Part shown: positions 15,309-27,357 of the stretch, piece by piece
Position numbering within the stretch: position 1 is the first letter of the stretch
Layout: every line of letters begins with the position of its first letter
From: an uncultured Rubrobacteraceae bacterium
GTDB taxonomy: Bacteria; Actinomycetota; Rubrobacteria; Rubrobacterales; Rubrobacteraceae
Direction: 5' to 3'
Length of the DNA: 64,000 nucleotides
NCBI GenBank assembly: GCA_902806085.1
Contig: CADCVH010000051.1
Coordinates: 1 to 64,000 of the forward strand
Notes under the pieces: model-generated
Told to the model about the DNA's origin: nothing
Database searches by the model: none
Seen by the model: only the letters and a program-made list of their open reading frames with translations
Translations under genes and position numbers: made by a program

Positions 15309-16049
15309 TTGAGAAAAGTGGCTTTCACCAACGCGAAGGGCGGGGTCGCGAAGACCACGACCTGCGTGAACCTGGGCGCGGCGCTGGCGCTGGCGGGCCA
15401 CCGGACCCTCCTCGTGGACTGCGACACGCAGGGGCAGGTGACCAAGAGCCTGGGCGTCCAGGCGGGAGAGGGGCTGGCCGAGCTCGTTCAGGGCGACGCG
15501 GGCCTCGAGGACGTGCAGATAGAGGCCCGCGAGAACCTGTTCGTGATCTCCGGCGGGGGGTCGCTCTCGGGGGTCAAGCGCATGATCTCGCGGAGGGACA
15601 TGCGCTCCGAGTTGGTGCTGAGCGAGGCCCTCGAAGGCCTCAGGGGCTACGACTTCGTGCTGCTGGACGCGGCGCCTTCGTGGGACGTCCTCAACGTCAA
15701 CAGCCTGTTCTACGTCGACGAGATCCTGATCCCGGTCTCCATGGAGGTGCTGGCGCTGCAGGGGGTGGGCGACTTCCTGGGCCGCGTGAAAGAGGTGCAA
15801 CGCTACCGGGATGGCCTGCTCATACGGGGCATAATCCCCACCTTCTACGACGGCCGGGTCAAGAAAAGCGCGGAGATCCTGGAACAGCTCGAGCGGCACT
15901 TCCCGGGCACCGTCTGGCCGGTCGTGCGCTACAACTCGAAGCTCTCCGAAGCGCCGGGCTTCGGCCAACACATCTTCGAGTACGCGAAAAGGAGCTACGG
16001 GGCCGCCGATTACGACCGCCTGGCGAAGCGGCTCGCCAAAGGGGGATAG
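15309..16049 (+). CDS. ParA/MinD-family ATPase
   Basis: This 246-residue protein has a deviant Walker A (NAKGGVAKTTT, K10 to T18) with the signature lysine, Walker A' (LLVDCDTQG, 34-42) and Walker B (FVLLDAAPS, 116-124), plus the typical C-terminal tail (KLSEAPGFGQHIFEYAKRS). ParA ATPases dimerise with ATP, coat the nucleoid and move plasmids, chromosomes or protein organelles using a partner that triggers hydrolysis. No replication gene or parS array is visible. The setting inside a scaffold-protein cluster favours organelle or granule positioning. The TTG start is chosen; a GTG three codons later is possible. Confidence 0.9.
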   Translation: MRKVAFTNAKGGVAKTTTCVNLGAALALAGHRTLLVDCDTQGQVTKSLGVQAGEGLAELVQGDAGLEDVQIEARENLFVISGGGSLSGVKRMISRRDMRSELVLSEALEGLRGYDFVLLDAAPSWDVLNVNSLFYVDEILIPVSMEVLALQGVGDFLGRVKEVQRYRDGLLIRGIIPTFYDGRVKKSAEILEQLERHFPGTVWPVVRYNSKLSEAPGFGQHIFEYAKRSYGAADYDRLAKRLAKGG

Positions 16050-16057
16050 CCGAAAGC

Positions 16058-16672
16058 ATGGGCAAGAGAAAAAGCGTGCCGAAAGACCTCATGGGAACCA
16101 TCTTGAGCGAGAGCTTCGAGGCCGCCGACGAGGAACAAACACCTTCGGAGCCTCCTGGGTCCTCCGGCGCCGACGTCTCCTGGGACGAGAGGCCGGAGCG
16201 GGTGGGCATCACCTTCAACCTCTCCAAAAGGCTCGTCGTCGAGCTGGAGAGGCTCCGGGAGGAGCTTCGACCGGAGGGGGACGTGGACGTTCGTCCTTCC
16301 AAGTCCGAGATCGCCGAGGCGGCGCTCCGGATCGCCGTGGAGGACGTAAGAGAGAGGGGCGAAGAGAGCGGGTTGTCCCGGAGGCTGGACGGGCAGCGCG
16401 AGGCCCGGACCTCGGACGCCGCCGGCGGGACGACCCGCCGCGGCGTGGACGAATCCGGCTGGATCTTGGAGACCACCCACGACGAGAACGGGGACATCGT
16501 CGACGAGAACGTGGTTGGCACCGTCGCCGACCTTCCGGTGACAGACGAGTACATGGACGAACAGGGGCGGCTGGTGAGCGTGGCCAAAGACGAGCTGGGG
16601 AACGTCTTCGAGCAGGTCATGGACGACGGGTTCAACACGCTCGAGACGAGGCTCCTTCCAGCCCAGGATTGA
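16058..16672 (+). CDS. ribbon-helix-helix partner of ParA with scaffold-type C-terminal domain
   Basis: This 204-residue protein starts eight bases after the ParA stop. Residues 48-98 resemble a ribbon-helix-helix domain: a short strand (GITFNLSK), helix (VVELERLREEL) and second helix (SKSEIAEAALRIAVEDVRE). Residues 133-200 (DENGDIVDENV, DEYMDEQGRLVSVAKDELGN) match the C-terminus of the 762-residue repeat protein at 7518. The N-terminus is the ParA-partner type of short basic segment (MGKRKSVPKD). This is the expected layout of a ParG/McdB-like adaptor: ParA contact, possible DNA or dimer domain, cargo-type domain. Confidence 0.7.
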   Translation: MGKRKSVPKDLMGTILSESFEAADEEQTPSEPPGSSGADVSWDERPERVGITFNLSKRLVVELERLREELRPEGDVDVRPSKSEIAEAALRIAVEDVRERGEESGLSRRLDGQREARTSDAAGGTTRRGVDESGWILETTHDENGDIVDENVVGTVADLPVTDEYMDEQGRLVSVAKDELGNVFEQVMDDGFNTLETRLLPAQD

Positions 16673-16708
16673 ACGATGGTTCCTAGAGCAAAGGCCGGAG
16701 GAGGTCTC

Positions 16709-17014
16709 GTGCAAGCCGACGGGGGTAGCAGGGAAGCGATGATGCGGGAGCAAAAGAAGCAGCTCGTCAAGGCGGCCCGGATGCTGGCGATGTGCCGGAA
16801 AGCCGGTGTTCCCGAGCCCCTGGACGTTACGGGGCTGGCGGTCGCGGCCTTCGAAGACATGCAGCTCAGGGAGGCCATGCTCTTCGTCCGCACCAACGAG
16901 CAGAACATAAAAGACCTCGCCTGGGCGCTCGGCAACTCCAACTCCGCCGAGGAGTTCGAGCAGAGGGTCAAGGAGATAAAGACCCTGCCCAAACGCGACG
17001 AACCCCGCCGATAG
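16709..17014 (+). CDS. hypothetical helical protein of the ParA cluster
   Basis: From the GTG with a GGAGGAGG site this is a 101-residue protein; an upstream ATG at 16676 has no ribosome site. The sequence is helical and mixed-charge (REQKKQLVKAARMLAMCRKA, then FEDMQLREAMLFVRTNEQNI) with one buried-looking helix. No family is recognised. It immediately follows the ParA partner and is likely co-expressed. Confidence 0.6.
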   Translation: MQADGGSREAMMREQKKQLVKAARMLAMCRKAGVPEPLDVTGLAVAAFEDMQLREAMLFVRTNEQNIKDLAWALGNSNSAEEFEQRVKEIKTLPKRDEPRR

Positions 17015-17157
17015 GCCCCGGAAGTCCCCGCAACCGGCCTCCAAGCCTCGTCTGGACGGGGGACCCCGGTCTCCCCAAGGTGTTGTGGTCCCGGAAAAAA
17101 CGTGTTTACGTCGCGGCTATCCCCCGTCTAGAATGCCCCAAAAGCGCGGAGGTACGG

Positions 17158-17412
17158 GTGTCCGAGGGATTTCAGCGAGAGAGGTATCTACAAGATCGCC
17201 GCGCGTGGAGGCTCCTCCTGGCCCGGCTGCACCCGGACGCCGGCGGCGACCACGAGCTGTTCCTGTTCGCCTGCGCCCTGATGGACAGCGTGTGCGGGAA
17301 GCGCCGCTCCGGACCCGGACTGGACCACGCCTTCTCCCGGTGGCGGGGCGGCATGGACTCGTGGGCGTCGCGCAACCGGGAGGGGCTGCGGAGGCCAGGC
17401 CCCGGACGCTAG
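17158..17412 (+). CDS. short J-domain-like protein
   Basis: This is an 84-residue ORF from a GTG. LLLARLHPDAGGDHELF carries the HPD motif of J domains with the typical preceding helix, and a helix follows (LFACALMDSV). The size is barely that of a J domain and the N-terminus is short. It could be a minimal Hsp70 co-chaperone for the cluster, or a fragment. The start is uncertain because the frame is open upstream. Confidence 0.5.
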   Translation: MSEGFQRERYLQDRRAWRLLLARLHPDAGGDHELFLFACALMDSVCGKRRSGPGLDHAFSRWRGGMDSWASRNREGLRRPGPGR

Positions 17413-17456
17413 GCCCAAACGGCGTTCTCGGGGCGACGCCCGCCGGGAGTAGGCGC

Positions 17457-17681
17457 CTACTGGGGGCCTTGCTGCTGGGATTGTTGCATGGTCTGGATCA
17501 CCTGCCACACCAGATCCCCGGCCTCTCGCTGCATCTTGATCGCCTCGGTCTGCCCCGGGTTCTGAAGCTCCAGCATGTTCTGCACCTTGCGGATGTCCGT
17601 CAGCGCCCGAGCCATGAGCTGCAGCGGACTAGGCTGCTGTTGCTGCTGGCCGCCCTGCTGTTGCTGTGTACCCTCTGCCAC
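17457..17681 (-). CDS. Gln-rich small protein on the opposite strand
   Basis: Reading from a GTG preceded by GAGAGGAG at good spacing, this is a 74-residue protein. A poly-Gln/Gly start (EGTQQQQGGQQQQQ) is followed by an amphipathic helical segment (LQLMARALTDIRKVQNMLEL, later GDLVWQVIQTMQQSQQQ). Its composition resembles the cluster's other Gln-rich proteins although it is transcribed against them. An earlier ATG would add 14 residues but lacks a ribosome site. Confidence 0.55.
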   Translation of the reverse strand: MAEGTQQQQGGQQQQQPSPLQLMARALTDIRKVQNMLELQNPGQTEAIKMQREAGDLVWQVIQTMQQSQQQGPQ

Positions 17682-17884
17682 GGGGTCTCCTCTCTCTCTG
17701 ATCTCCGGAAGGGGTTTGCCCACCCGCGTCTTTTCCGGTCCGGTACGTTTCCTACCCGTGTCGGACCCAGGCTAGACCCCGCGGGCGCCGGGATCGGCCC
17801 GGGGGGCGGCGTTTATGCCCCGGATAGCGGGGGCACTAAGACAAAAAGACGACGGCGAGGTGCGTTTTCCTATGGAGAACCGGC

Positions 17885-18490
17885 GTGACGCAGAGACAAC
17901 CTGACGACCGCCTGGAGGAGGAAGAAGTACGGGCGGAGGCCACGGGCGAGGACGACGCGGACGTCGTCCTCGACATCCCCATGCTCAACGTCGAAGAGCT
18001 CGACCTTGAGGTCGAGGAGCTCAGGGCGCACATCTCGGCCCGGGCGGAGTTGGTGGGCTTCCTGAACATCAACGTGGGCGTCGACGCTTACGTCGACAAA
18101 GTGAAGCTGAACATAAAGGGCGTCGAGGCCCAGGTCCAGTTGAAGGTGAAGCTGGAGAGGATCCTCGGCAGCATAGACCGCGCCCTGCAGGCCATAGACA
18201 ACAACCCGCAACTCCTGGACCCGAACTTCAGGAGGTCGCGGGGCGCTGGTGAGGAAGACGCCGGCGAGCAAGGGGGACGGCGCGAGATCGCCCCCGCCCC
18301 CGAGGAAGGCCCCGAAGACGTCGTCGAAGAGCCGGCCGAAGACCCGGAACGGGACGGCGCGAGACCGGCGGCGACCCACGCCGCCAGGAGAAAGGCGGAA
18401 GAACTCGGGCTCGACCTCTCGATCGTGGAGGGCACCGGGGCCGAAGGCCGCGTCCTCGTGCGGGACGTGCTGAAGGCCGCGGACGACTAG
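17885..18490 (+). CDS. scaffold-domain protein with C-terminal PSBD
   Basis: This is a 201-residue protein from a GTG. Residues 26-111 (DVVLDIPMLNVEELDLEVEE, then NVGVDAYVDKVKLNIKGVEA, then DRALQAIDNN) are the same domain as residues 96-181 of the large protein at 7518. A Glu/Pro-rich linker leads to an E3-binding-like module at about 163-199 (AARRKAEELGLDLSIVEGTG, then GRVLVRDVLKAA). It therefore links two modules found separately elsewhere in the cluster, a strong sign that all these genes belong to one system. It may bridge scaffold and PSBD clients. Confidence 0.8.
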   Translation: MTQRQPDDRLEEEEVRAEATGEDDADVVLDIPMLNVEELDLEVEELRAHISARAELVGFLNINVGVDAYVDKVKLNIKGVEAQVQLKVKLERILGSIDRALQAIDNNPQLLDPNFRRSRGAGEEDAGEQGGRREIAPAPEEGPEDVVEEPAEDPERDGARPAATHAARRKAEELGLDLSIVEGTGAEGRVLVRDVLKAADD

Positions 18491-18552
18491 TGCCCCACGG
18501 GTTCGGTCCCGGGGTTACAATAAACGGGGTGGCGACAGGAGGACAGAAGACG

Positions 18553-18876
18553 GTGGCGAAGTACTTCAAGCAGAGCTCGGCGGAGATCATCTCGGACCTC
18601 CTCTCCGACGCGAAGGTCAAGCGCGTTCGCGAGTACGTCGGCGGCGAGGACTTCAAGTCCGACCGGGAGCGGGTCCGCCAGGAGGCGGCGCGCCGCCTCA
18701 AGAACGTCCGCGACCGTTACCGGAAGAAGGGCCGCACCCCCGAGACGGCCGCGAAGGAACGGGAACTCACCCTCCGCCTCGCCGAGGTAGAGGCCGAGTC
18801 GGCCGAACTGCGCGTCCGGTTCTCGGAGCTTCTGGAGGAGGAAGAGAAGCTCCGCGCCGCCCTCGACGAGCTCTAG
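18553..18876 (+). CDS. hypothetical coiled-coil protein
   Basis: From the GTG behind GGAGG this is a 107-residue protein; earlier in-frame starts exist. It is helical and highly charged (SSAEIISDLLSDAKVKRVRE, then KERELTLRLAEVEAESAELR), ending in a likely coiled coil. No family is recognised. It is the last gene before the change to glutamate synthase, so it may mark the end of the cluster or be independent. Confidence 0.55.
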   Translation: MAKYFKQSSAEIISDLLSDAKVKRVREYVGGEDFKSDRERVRQEAARRLKNVRDRYRKKGRTPETAAKERELTLRLAEVEAESAELRVRFSELLEEEEKLRAALDEL

Positions 18877-18916
18877 GCACGCTAAGAGACCCGGACCGGC
18901 CACGCCCGCCCGGAGC

Positions 18917-18941
18917 CCCCCGGCATCGTCGAGGCCGGGGG
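18917..18941. terminator. possible terminator hairpin
   Basis: CCCCCGGC and GCCGGGGG form an 8-bp GC stem with a 9-base loop, 40 bases after the last gene of the cluster. There is no following T tract, so termination is uncertain. Confidence 0.35.
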
Positions 18942-19105
18942 ACTTGCTATGGTCGTGATCGGACGAACCGGGCACGCTCGCCGGCCGGGCGACCTCGTGC
19001 GATACCGCAGGGAGATGGCCCTTCGCGGCGGGACGGTATGCGGACCGTTGTTGCCCGCCTGTTGCGTCGGGGTTTCGCGGGGAGGCCCGGCGGGGCGGGG
19101 CGCGG

Positions 19106-19134
19106 TTTCCACAAGCCCTGAATCGCGCTAGTAT
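19106..19134 (+). promoter_or_regulatory. candidate gltBD promoter
   Basis: TTTCCA (19106-19111), a 17-base spacer and TAGTAT (19129-19134) give a reasonable sigma-70-type promoter about 85 bases before the gltB start. The leader is long enough for regulation, but no known RNA element is seen. Confidence 0.45.
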
Positions 19135-19221
19135 GCAACGGTTTGTTACGGCCTTGTGCTACCCTCGTCATTCGTGTAAAAAGTGGGTTGATCGCGTACC
19201 CCAGGCGCAGAAGGAGAGGAC

Positions 19222-23708
<4,487 letters not shown>

Positions 23709-23709
<1 letters not shown>

Positions 23710-25136
23710 TGGGAGACCCCAAAGGCTTCCTGAAGATAGGGCGCAAGCCCACCCCAAAGCGCAACGTCGTCGAGCGCGTGCAGGACTACCGCTACGTCTA
23801 CGAGCCGATGCCCGAGGAAGAGCTAAAAGGCCAGGCCTCGCGGTGCATGGACTGCGGGGTGCCGTTCTGCAACACCGGCTGCCCTTTGGGGAACCTGATC
23901 CCGGACTGGAACGACCTCGTCTACCGGGAGCACTGGAGGCAGGCCATAGACCGCCTGCACCAGACAAACAACTTCCCCGAGTTCACCGGGATGCTCTGCC
24001 CCGCCCCGTGCGAGTCGGCCTGCGTGCTCGCCATAAACGACAAGCCCGTCACGATCAAGGAGATAGAGCTCTCCATAATAAACAGGGCTTTCGATGAGGG
24101 CTGGGTCGTCGCCAAGCCGCCCCCGCCCGAGAAGCGGACGGGAAAGAAGGTCGCGGTCGTCGGGAGCGGGCCGGCCGGCCTTGCGGCGGCGCAGCAATTG
24201 AACTGGGCCGGTCACACCGTCGTCGTCTTGGAGAAGGACGACAAGATCGGGGGCCTGCTCCGGTACGGCATCCCGGACTACAAGATAGAGAAGTGGGTCG
24301 TGGACCGCCGCATCGCCATGATGGAGGAGGAGGGCGTCGAGTTCCGCACCAACGCCCACGTCGGCGAGGACCCGACGACCGAGGAGCTGAAGAGCGAGTT
24401 CGACGCGACCGTGTTAGCCATCGGCGCCCTGCAGGGGCGCGACCTCGACGTGCCCGGCCGGGAGCTCGGGGGCATCCACCTGGCGATGGACTACCTCGTG
24501 CAGCAGAACAGGCGGGTCGCGGGGCTGCCGACGAACGCGGAGATCGAGATAAGCGCCAAGGACAGGAACGTCGTGATCCTGGGCGGCGGCGACACGAGCG
24601 CCGACTGCCTCGGCAACTCCCACCGCGAGGGCTGCGCCTCGGTAAAGGTCCTCACCCACGGCCCAAAGCCCCCCGAGAACCCGGACCACCTCACATGGCC
24701 GGACTGGCCGCTCATCCTCCACACCTACCCCGCCCACGAGGAGGGTGGCGAGCGCGGCTTCTCCGTCGCCGTCAAGGGCTTCTCGGGATCCAACGGCCAC
24801 GTCGAGCGGATGCACGCCGTCGAGACCGAGCGCGAGAACGGCAAGACCGTCCCCAAGGAGGGCACGGATTTCGAGATAGAGACGGACCTCGTCCTGCTCG
24901 CCATCGGCTTCACCGGGCCCGTCAGGGACCGTTTCCAGGAGGAGATGGACCTCGGCTACACGGACCGGGGCGCCGTCCACTCCGAGAACGGCTTCGGCAC
25001 GAAGAGGGAGGGCGTCTTTGTCGCCGGCGACGCCAAGCGCGGCGCCTCGCTCATAGTCTGGGCCATCGCCGAGGGGCGCAAGGCCGCGCGGCAGGCCGAC
25101 GAGTTCCTGGTGGGCCGGAGCCTGCTGCCGGGCTAA
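23709..25136 (+). CDS. gltD: glutamate synthase small (beta) subunit
   Basis: This 475-residue NADPH-dependent FAD subunit passes electrons to GltB. The N-terminal 4Fe-4S cysteine region (CMDCGVPFCNTGCPLGN, then CPAPCESACV), FAD-binding GSGPAGLAAAQQL and NADPH-binding GGGDTSADCLGNS motifs are visible. The GTG start overlaps the gltB stop by one base (TAGTG), so translation is coupled. An alternative longer start would run inside gltB. Confidence 0.95.
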
Positions 25137-25171
25137 GCCCCGGCGAGATCTGGGGATGGGAACCCGGCTCT

Positions 25172-25193
25172 CTCGACGTACACTCACGTCGAG
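25172..25193. promoter_or_regulatory. 8-bp inverted repeat (operator or weak terminator)
   Basis: CTCGACGT and ACGTCGAG are separated by six bases and followed by TTTGGTT. The position, 36 bases after gltD and 33 before the VOC gene, fits either a weak terminator of gltBD or an operator for the next gene. Confidence 0.4.
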
Positions 25194-25225
25194 TTTGGTT
25201 GCGTGGGTGTAGACAGGGAGGGATC

Positions 25226-25693
25226 ATGGGCGACGACGTCAACCCCGTTCCGGAGGGTTTCCACACCGTGACCCCGTACGTGACGGTCAAGGGTGCTGCG
25301 GACGCCATCGAGTTCTACAAGCGGGCGTTCGGGGCCGGGGAGATCTTCCGCTGGACGGATTCGGATGGAGGCATCCGGCACGCCGAGGTCGTGATCGGCG
25401 ACTCGCCAGTCATGCTCACCGACGAGGCTCCCGAGTTCGGCATGAGCGGCCCGCGGTCGCCCGGCGCCTCGCCGGTGCACATGTTCCTCTACGTCGAAGA
25501 CGCCGACGCGGTGTTCGACCGGGCCATCGCGGCGGGGGCGACGGAGCTGATGCCGGTCGAGGACAGCGGGGATGGCGACCGCCGCGGCGGCGTGACGGAC
25601 CCGTTCGGGCACGTCTGGTACGTGGCCACGCACATCGAGAACATCTCCCGCGAGGACCTGCAGAAGCGATACGAGGGAACGGCTAGCCGGTAG
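25226..25693 (+). CDS. VOC (glyoxalase/PhnB-like) protein
   Basis: This is a 155-residue protein. The ATG is preceded by GGGAGGG. It has the PhnB-like pattern of the vicinal oxygen chelate superfamily: VTPYVTVKGAADAIEFYKRA, SPVMLTDEAP, VHMFLYVEDADAVFDRAI and DPFGHVWYVATHIENIS. Members include metal-dependent dioxygenases, isomerases and resistance proteins; the substrate cannot be named here. It stands alone between gltD and the next gene. Confidence 0.85.
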   Translation: MGDDVNPVPEGFHTVTPYVTVKGAADAIEFYKRAFGAGEIFRWTDSDGGIRHAEVVIGDSPVMLTDEAPEFGMSGPRSPGASPVHMFLYVEDADAVFDRAIAAGATELMPVEDSGDGDRRGGVTDPFGHVWYVATHIENISREDLQKRYEGTASR

Positions 25694-25771
25694 CCGCGGG
25701 CACGCGATACGGCGCGCCGCCCGTCCCGGACGGGGTGGACCCGGCACTATTCCGATAGCGACGCCAGGTTC

Positions 25772-27046
25772 GTGACCGGGGTGGTAAATCCCTCTTCGGG
25801 GGTGGGGAGCTTGGAGTTTTCGCTTAAAGCGGCGCGTACCATGTTGCTCGCCGCGCAGGGCCTGGAATCTCCGCCGGGGCGACCGGCCGAGAAGGGAGAC
25901 GTTCTGGGGGCGATCCGTCGGATGGGGGTGTTGCAGATCGACTCCATCTCCGTCGTCGCGCGCAGCCCCTACCTGGTGCTGTGGAGCAGGCTCGGTTCGT
26001 ACGATCCCATCTGGCTCGACGAGCTTCTGGCCGAGGGGTCGCTCTTCGAGTACTGGTCCCACGCGGCCTGTTTTGTTCCTATCGAGGACTACGGTCTGTA
26101 CCGGCGGCGGATGATCGATGGGCTCGAGAAGTCCCGGGCCTGGATCTCCGCCCACCCGGAGGAGATCGGGCGCGTGATGGCCCACGTCCGCGAGAACGGG
26201 ACGACGCGCTCCGCCGAGTTCGGACGGACCGACGGCAAAGCGGGCGGCTGGTGGGAGTGGAAGCCGGAGAAACGGGCGCTGGAGCATTTGTACACCGCCG
26301 GAGAGCTCATGATCTCGCGCCGCGACCCCAACTTCCACCGCGTCTACGACCTGCGCGAACGCGTCCTTTCGCGCGCCCTTCCGGGCTGGGAAGACGGCCT
26401 CGCGCCGACACCGGAAGAGGTGCGTCGGACGCTCTCCCTCAAGGCCGTGCGGGCGCTCGGCGTGGCCGTTGCCCGGTGGGTGCCCGACTATTTCCGCACA
26501 CCGAAGAAGGGCATCTCCGGGTTGCTCGAAGGGTTGGCCGGCGAAGGCGGGTTGCTCCGCGCCCGGATCGAAGGCCGGGACGAGCCGGCCTACGTTCACC
26601 CGGACAATGCGGCGCTGGCGGAGAACGTCGTTTCCGGTGCGCTGGAGCCTTCGCGAACGACCTTACTCTCGCCGTTCGATCCGGTCGTGTGGGACCGGGC
26701 GCGGGCGCTGGAGCTTTTCGGGTTCGAGTACAGGATAGAGGTCTACACCCCGGCCTCCCGACGCCGGTACGGCTACTACTCGCTCCCGATCCTGCACCGC
26801 GGCGCGCTGGTCGGCAGGCTCGACGCGAAGGCGCACCGCAAACGGGGCGTGTTCGAGGTGAAGGCGCTCCACTTGGAGCCGGGCGTGCCGGTGGGCGACG
26901 ATATCGTCGCCGCTCTCGCCGGTGCGCTGCGCGACTGCGCCGCCTGGCACGGCACGCCGGGGATCCTGGTAACCAGGTCCGATCCGCCCGGCCTGGCCGC
27001 GGCCCTCCGATCCGCGATCGAAGACGCCGAGGTGCCGGCCTCGTAG
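25772..27046 (+). CDS. AlkZ/YcaQ-like DNA glycosylase (winged-helix)
   Basis: This 424-residue protein belongs to the HTH_42 superfamily that includes the AlkZ and YcaQ interstrand-crosslink and alkylation repair glycosylases. The diagnostic QxD segment is present (VLQIDSISVVARSPYLVLWS), as are YWSHAACFVPIEDY, LSPFDPVVWDRARALELFGF and YGYYSLPILHRGALVGRLDAK. A TTG at 25811 is an alternative start that would remove 13 weakly conserved residues. It probably unhooks or removes modified bases in DNA. It is monocistronic. Confidence 0.8.
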   Translation: MTGVVNPSSGVGSLEFSLKAARTMLLAAQGLESPPGRPAEKGDVLGAIRRMGVLQIDSISVVARSPYLVLWSRLGSYDPIWLDELLAEGSLFEYWSHAACFVPIEDYGLYRRRMIDGLEKSRAWISAHPEEIGRVMAHVRENGTTRSAEFGRTDGKAGGWWEWKPEKRALEHLYTAGELMISRRDPNFHRVYDLRERVLSRALPGWEDGLAPTPEEVRRTLSLKAVRALGVAVARWVPDYFRTPKKGISGLLEGLAGEGGLLRARIEGRDEPAYVHPDNAALAENVVSGALEPSRTTLLSPFDPVVWDRARALELFGFEYRIEVYTPASRRRYGYYSLPILHRGALVGRLDAKAHRKRGVFEVKALHLEPGVPVGDDIVAALAGALRDCAAWHGTPGILVTRSDPPGLAAALRSAIEDAEVPAS

Positions 27047-27357
27047 CGCCGGGGGCCGCCGTAGTCCGCTAACCCCCGCCATCGCACCGGCGGTTCTACC
27101 CTCGCGCGGGCCCGTCCTTCGAAACGGACAACTTATGTTCCCGTCGCGCCGCGAAACTTTGTCCGATGGGCCGAAGAAGAGGGCCGGCGTGTGTCATAAG
27201 GTATGAACCTCGCCGGGGTTCTGCTGCGGACGCGGTCCCGAGATCGGCGGAGGGTCCGCGGAGGGTGCGCTGGTGGAGGATCTGGAGGTTCGATGGGCCG
27301 GAATGGGTTGCGAAACACGCGGGACGAGAGAGGAAAGCAGGCCGTGCGGGTGATCCT
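27047..27357. other. intergenic region
   Basis: No gene, RNA or clear promoter could be supported. Several -10-like AT-rich patches (for example TTATGT near 27132) lie in otherwise GC-rich sequence. Confidence 0.3.

Larger units (their letters stand above)
18877..19221. other. intergenic region before gltB
   Basis: No gene is supported here. It holds a GC-rich hairpin (18917-18924 pairing with 18934-18941, 9-base loop) without a T run, and a candidate gltB promoter at 19106-19134. Confidence 0.5.

Noticed and set aside
15309-16672. Plasmid or chromosome partition locus
   Set aside because: No replication initiator, no parB-type HTH and no visible parS array; the partner carries a scaffold-type domain instead.
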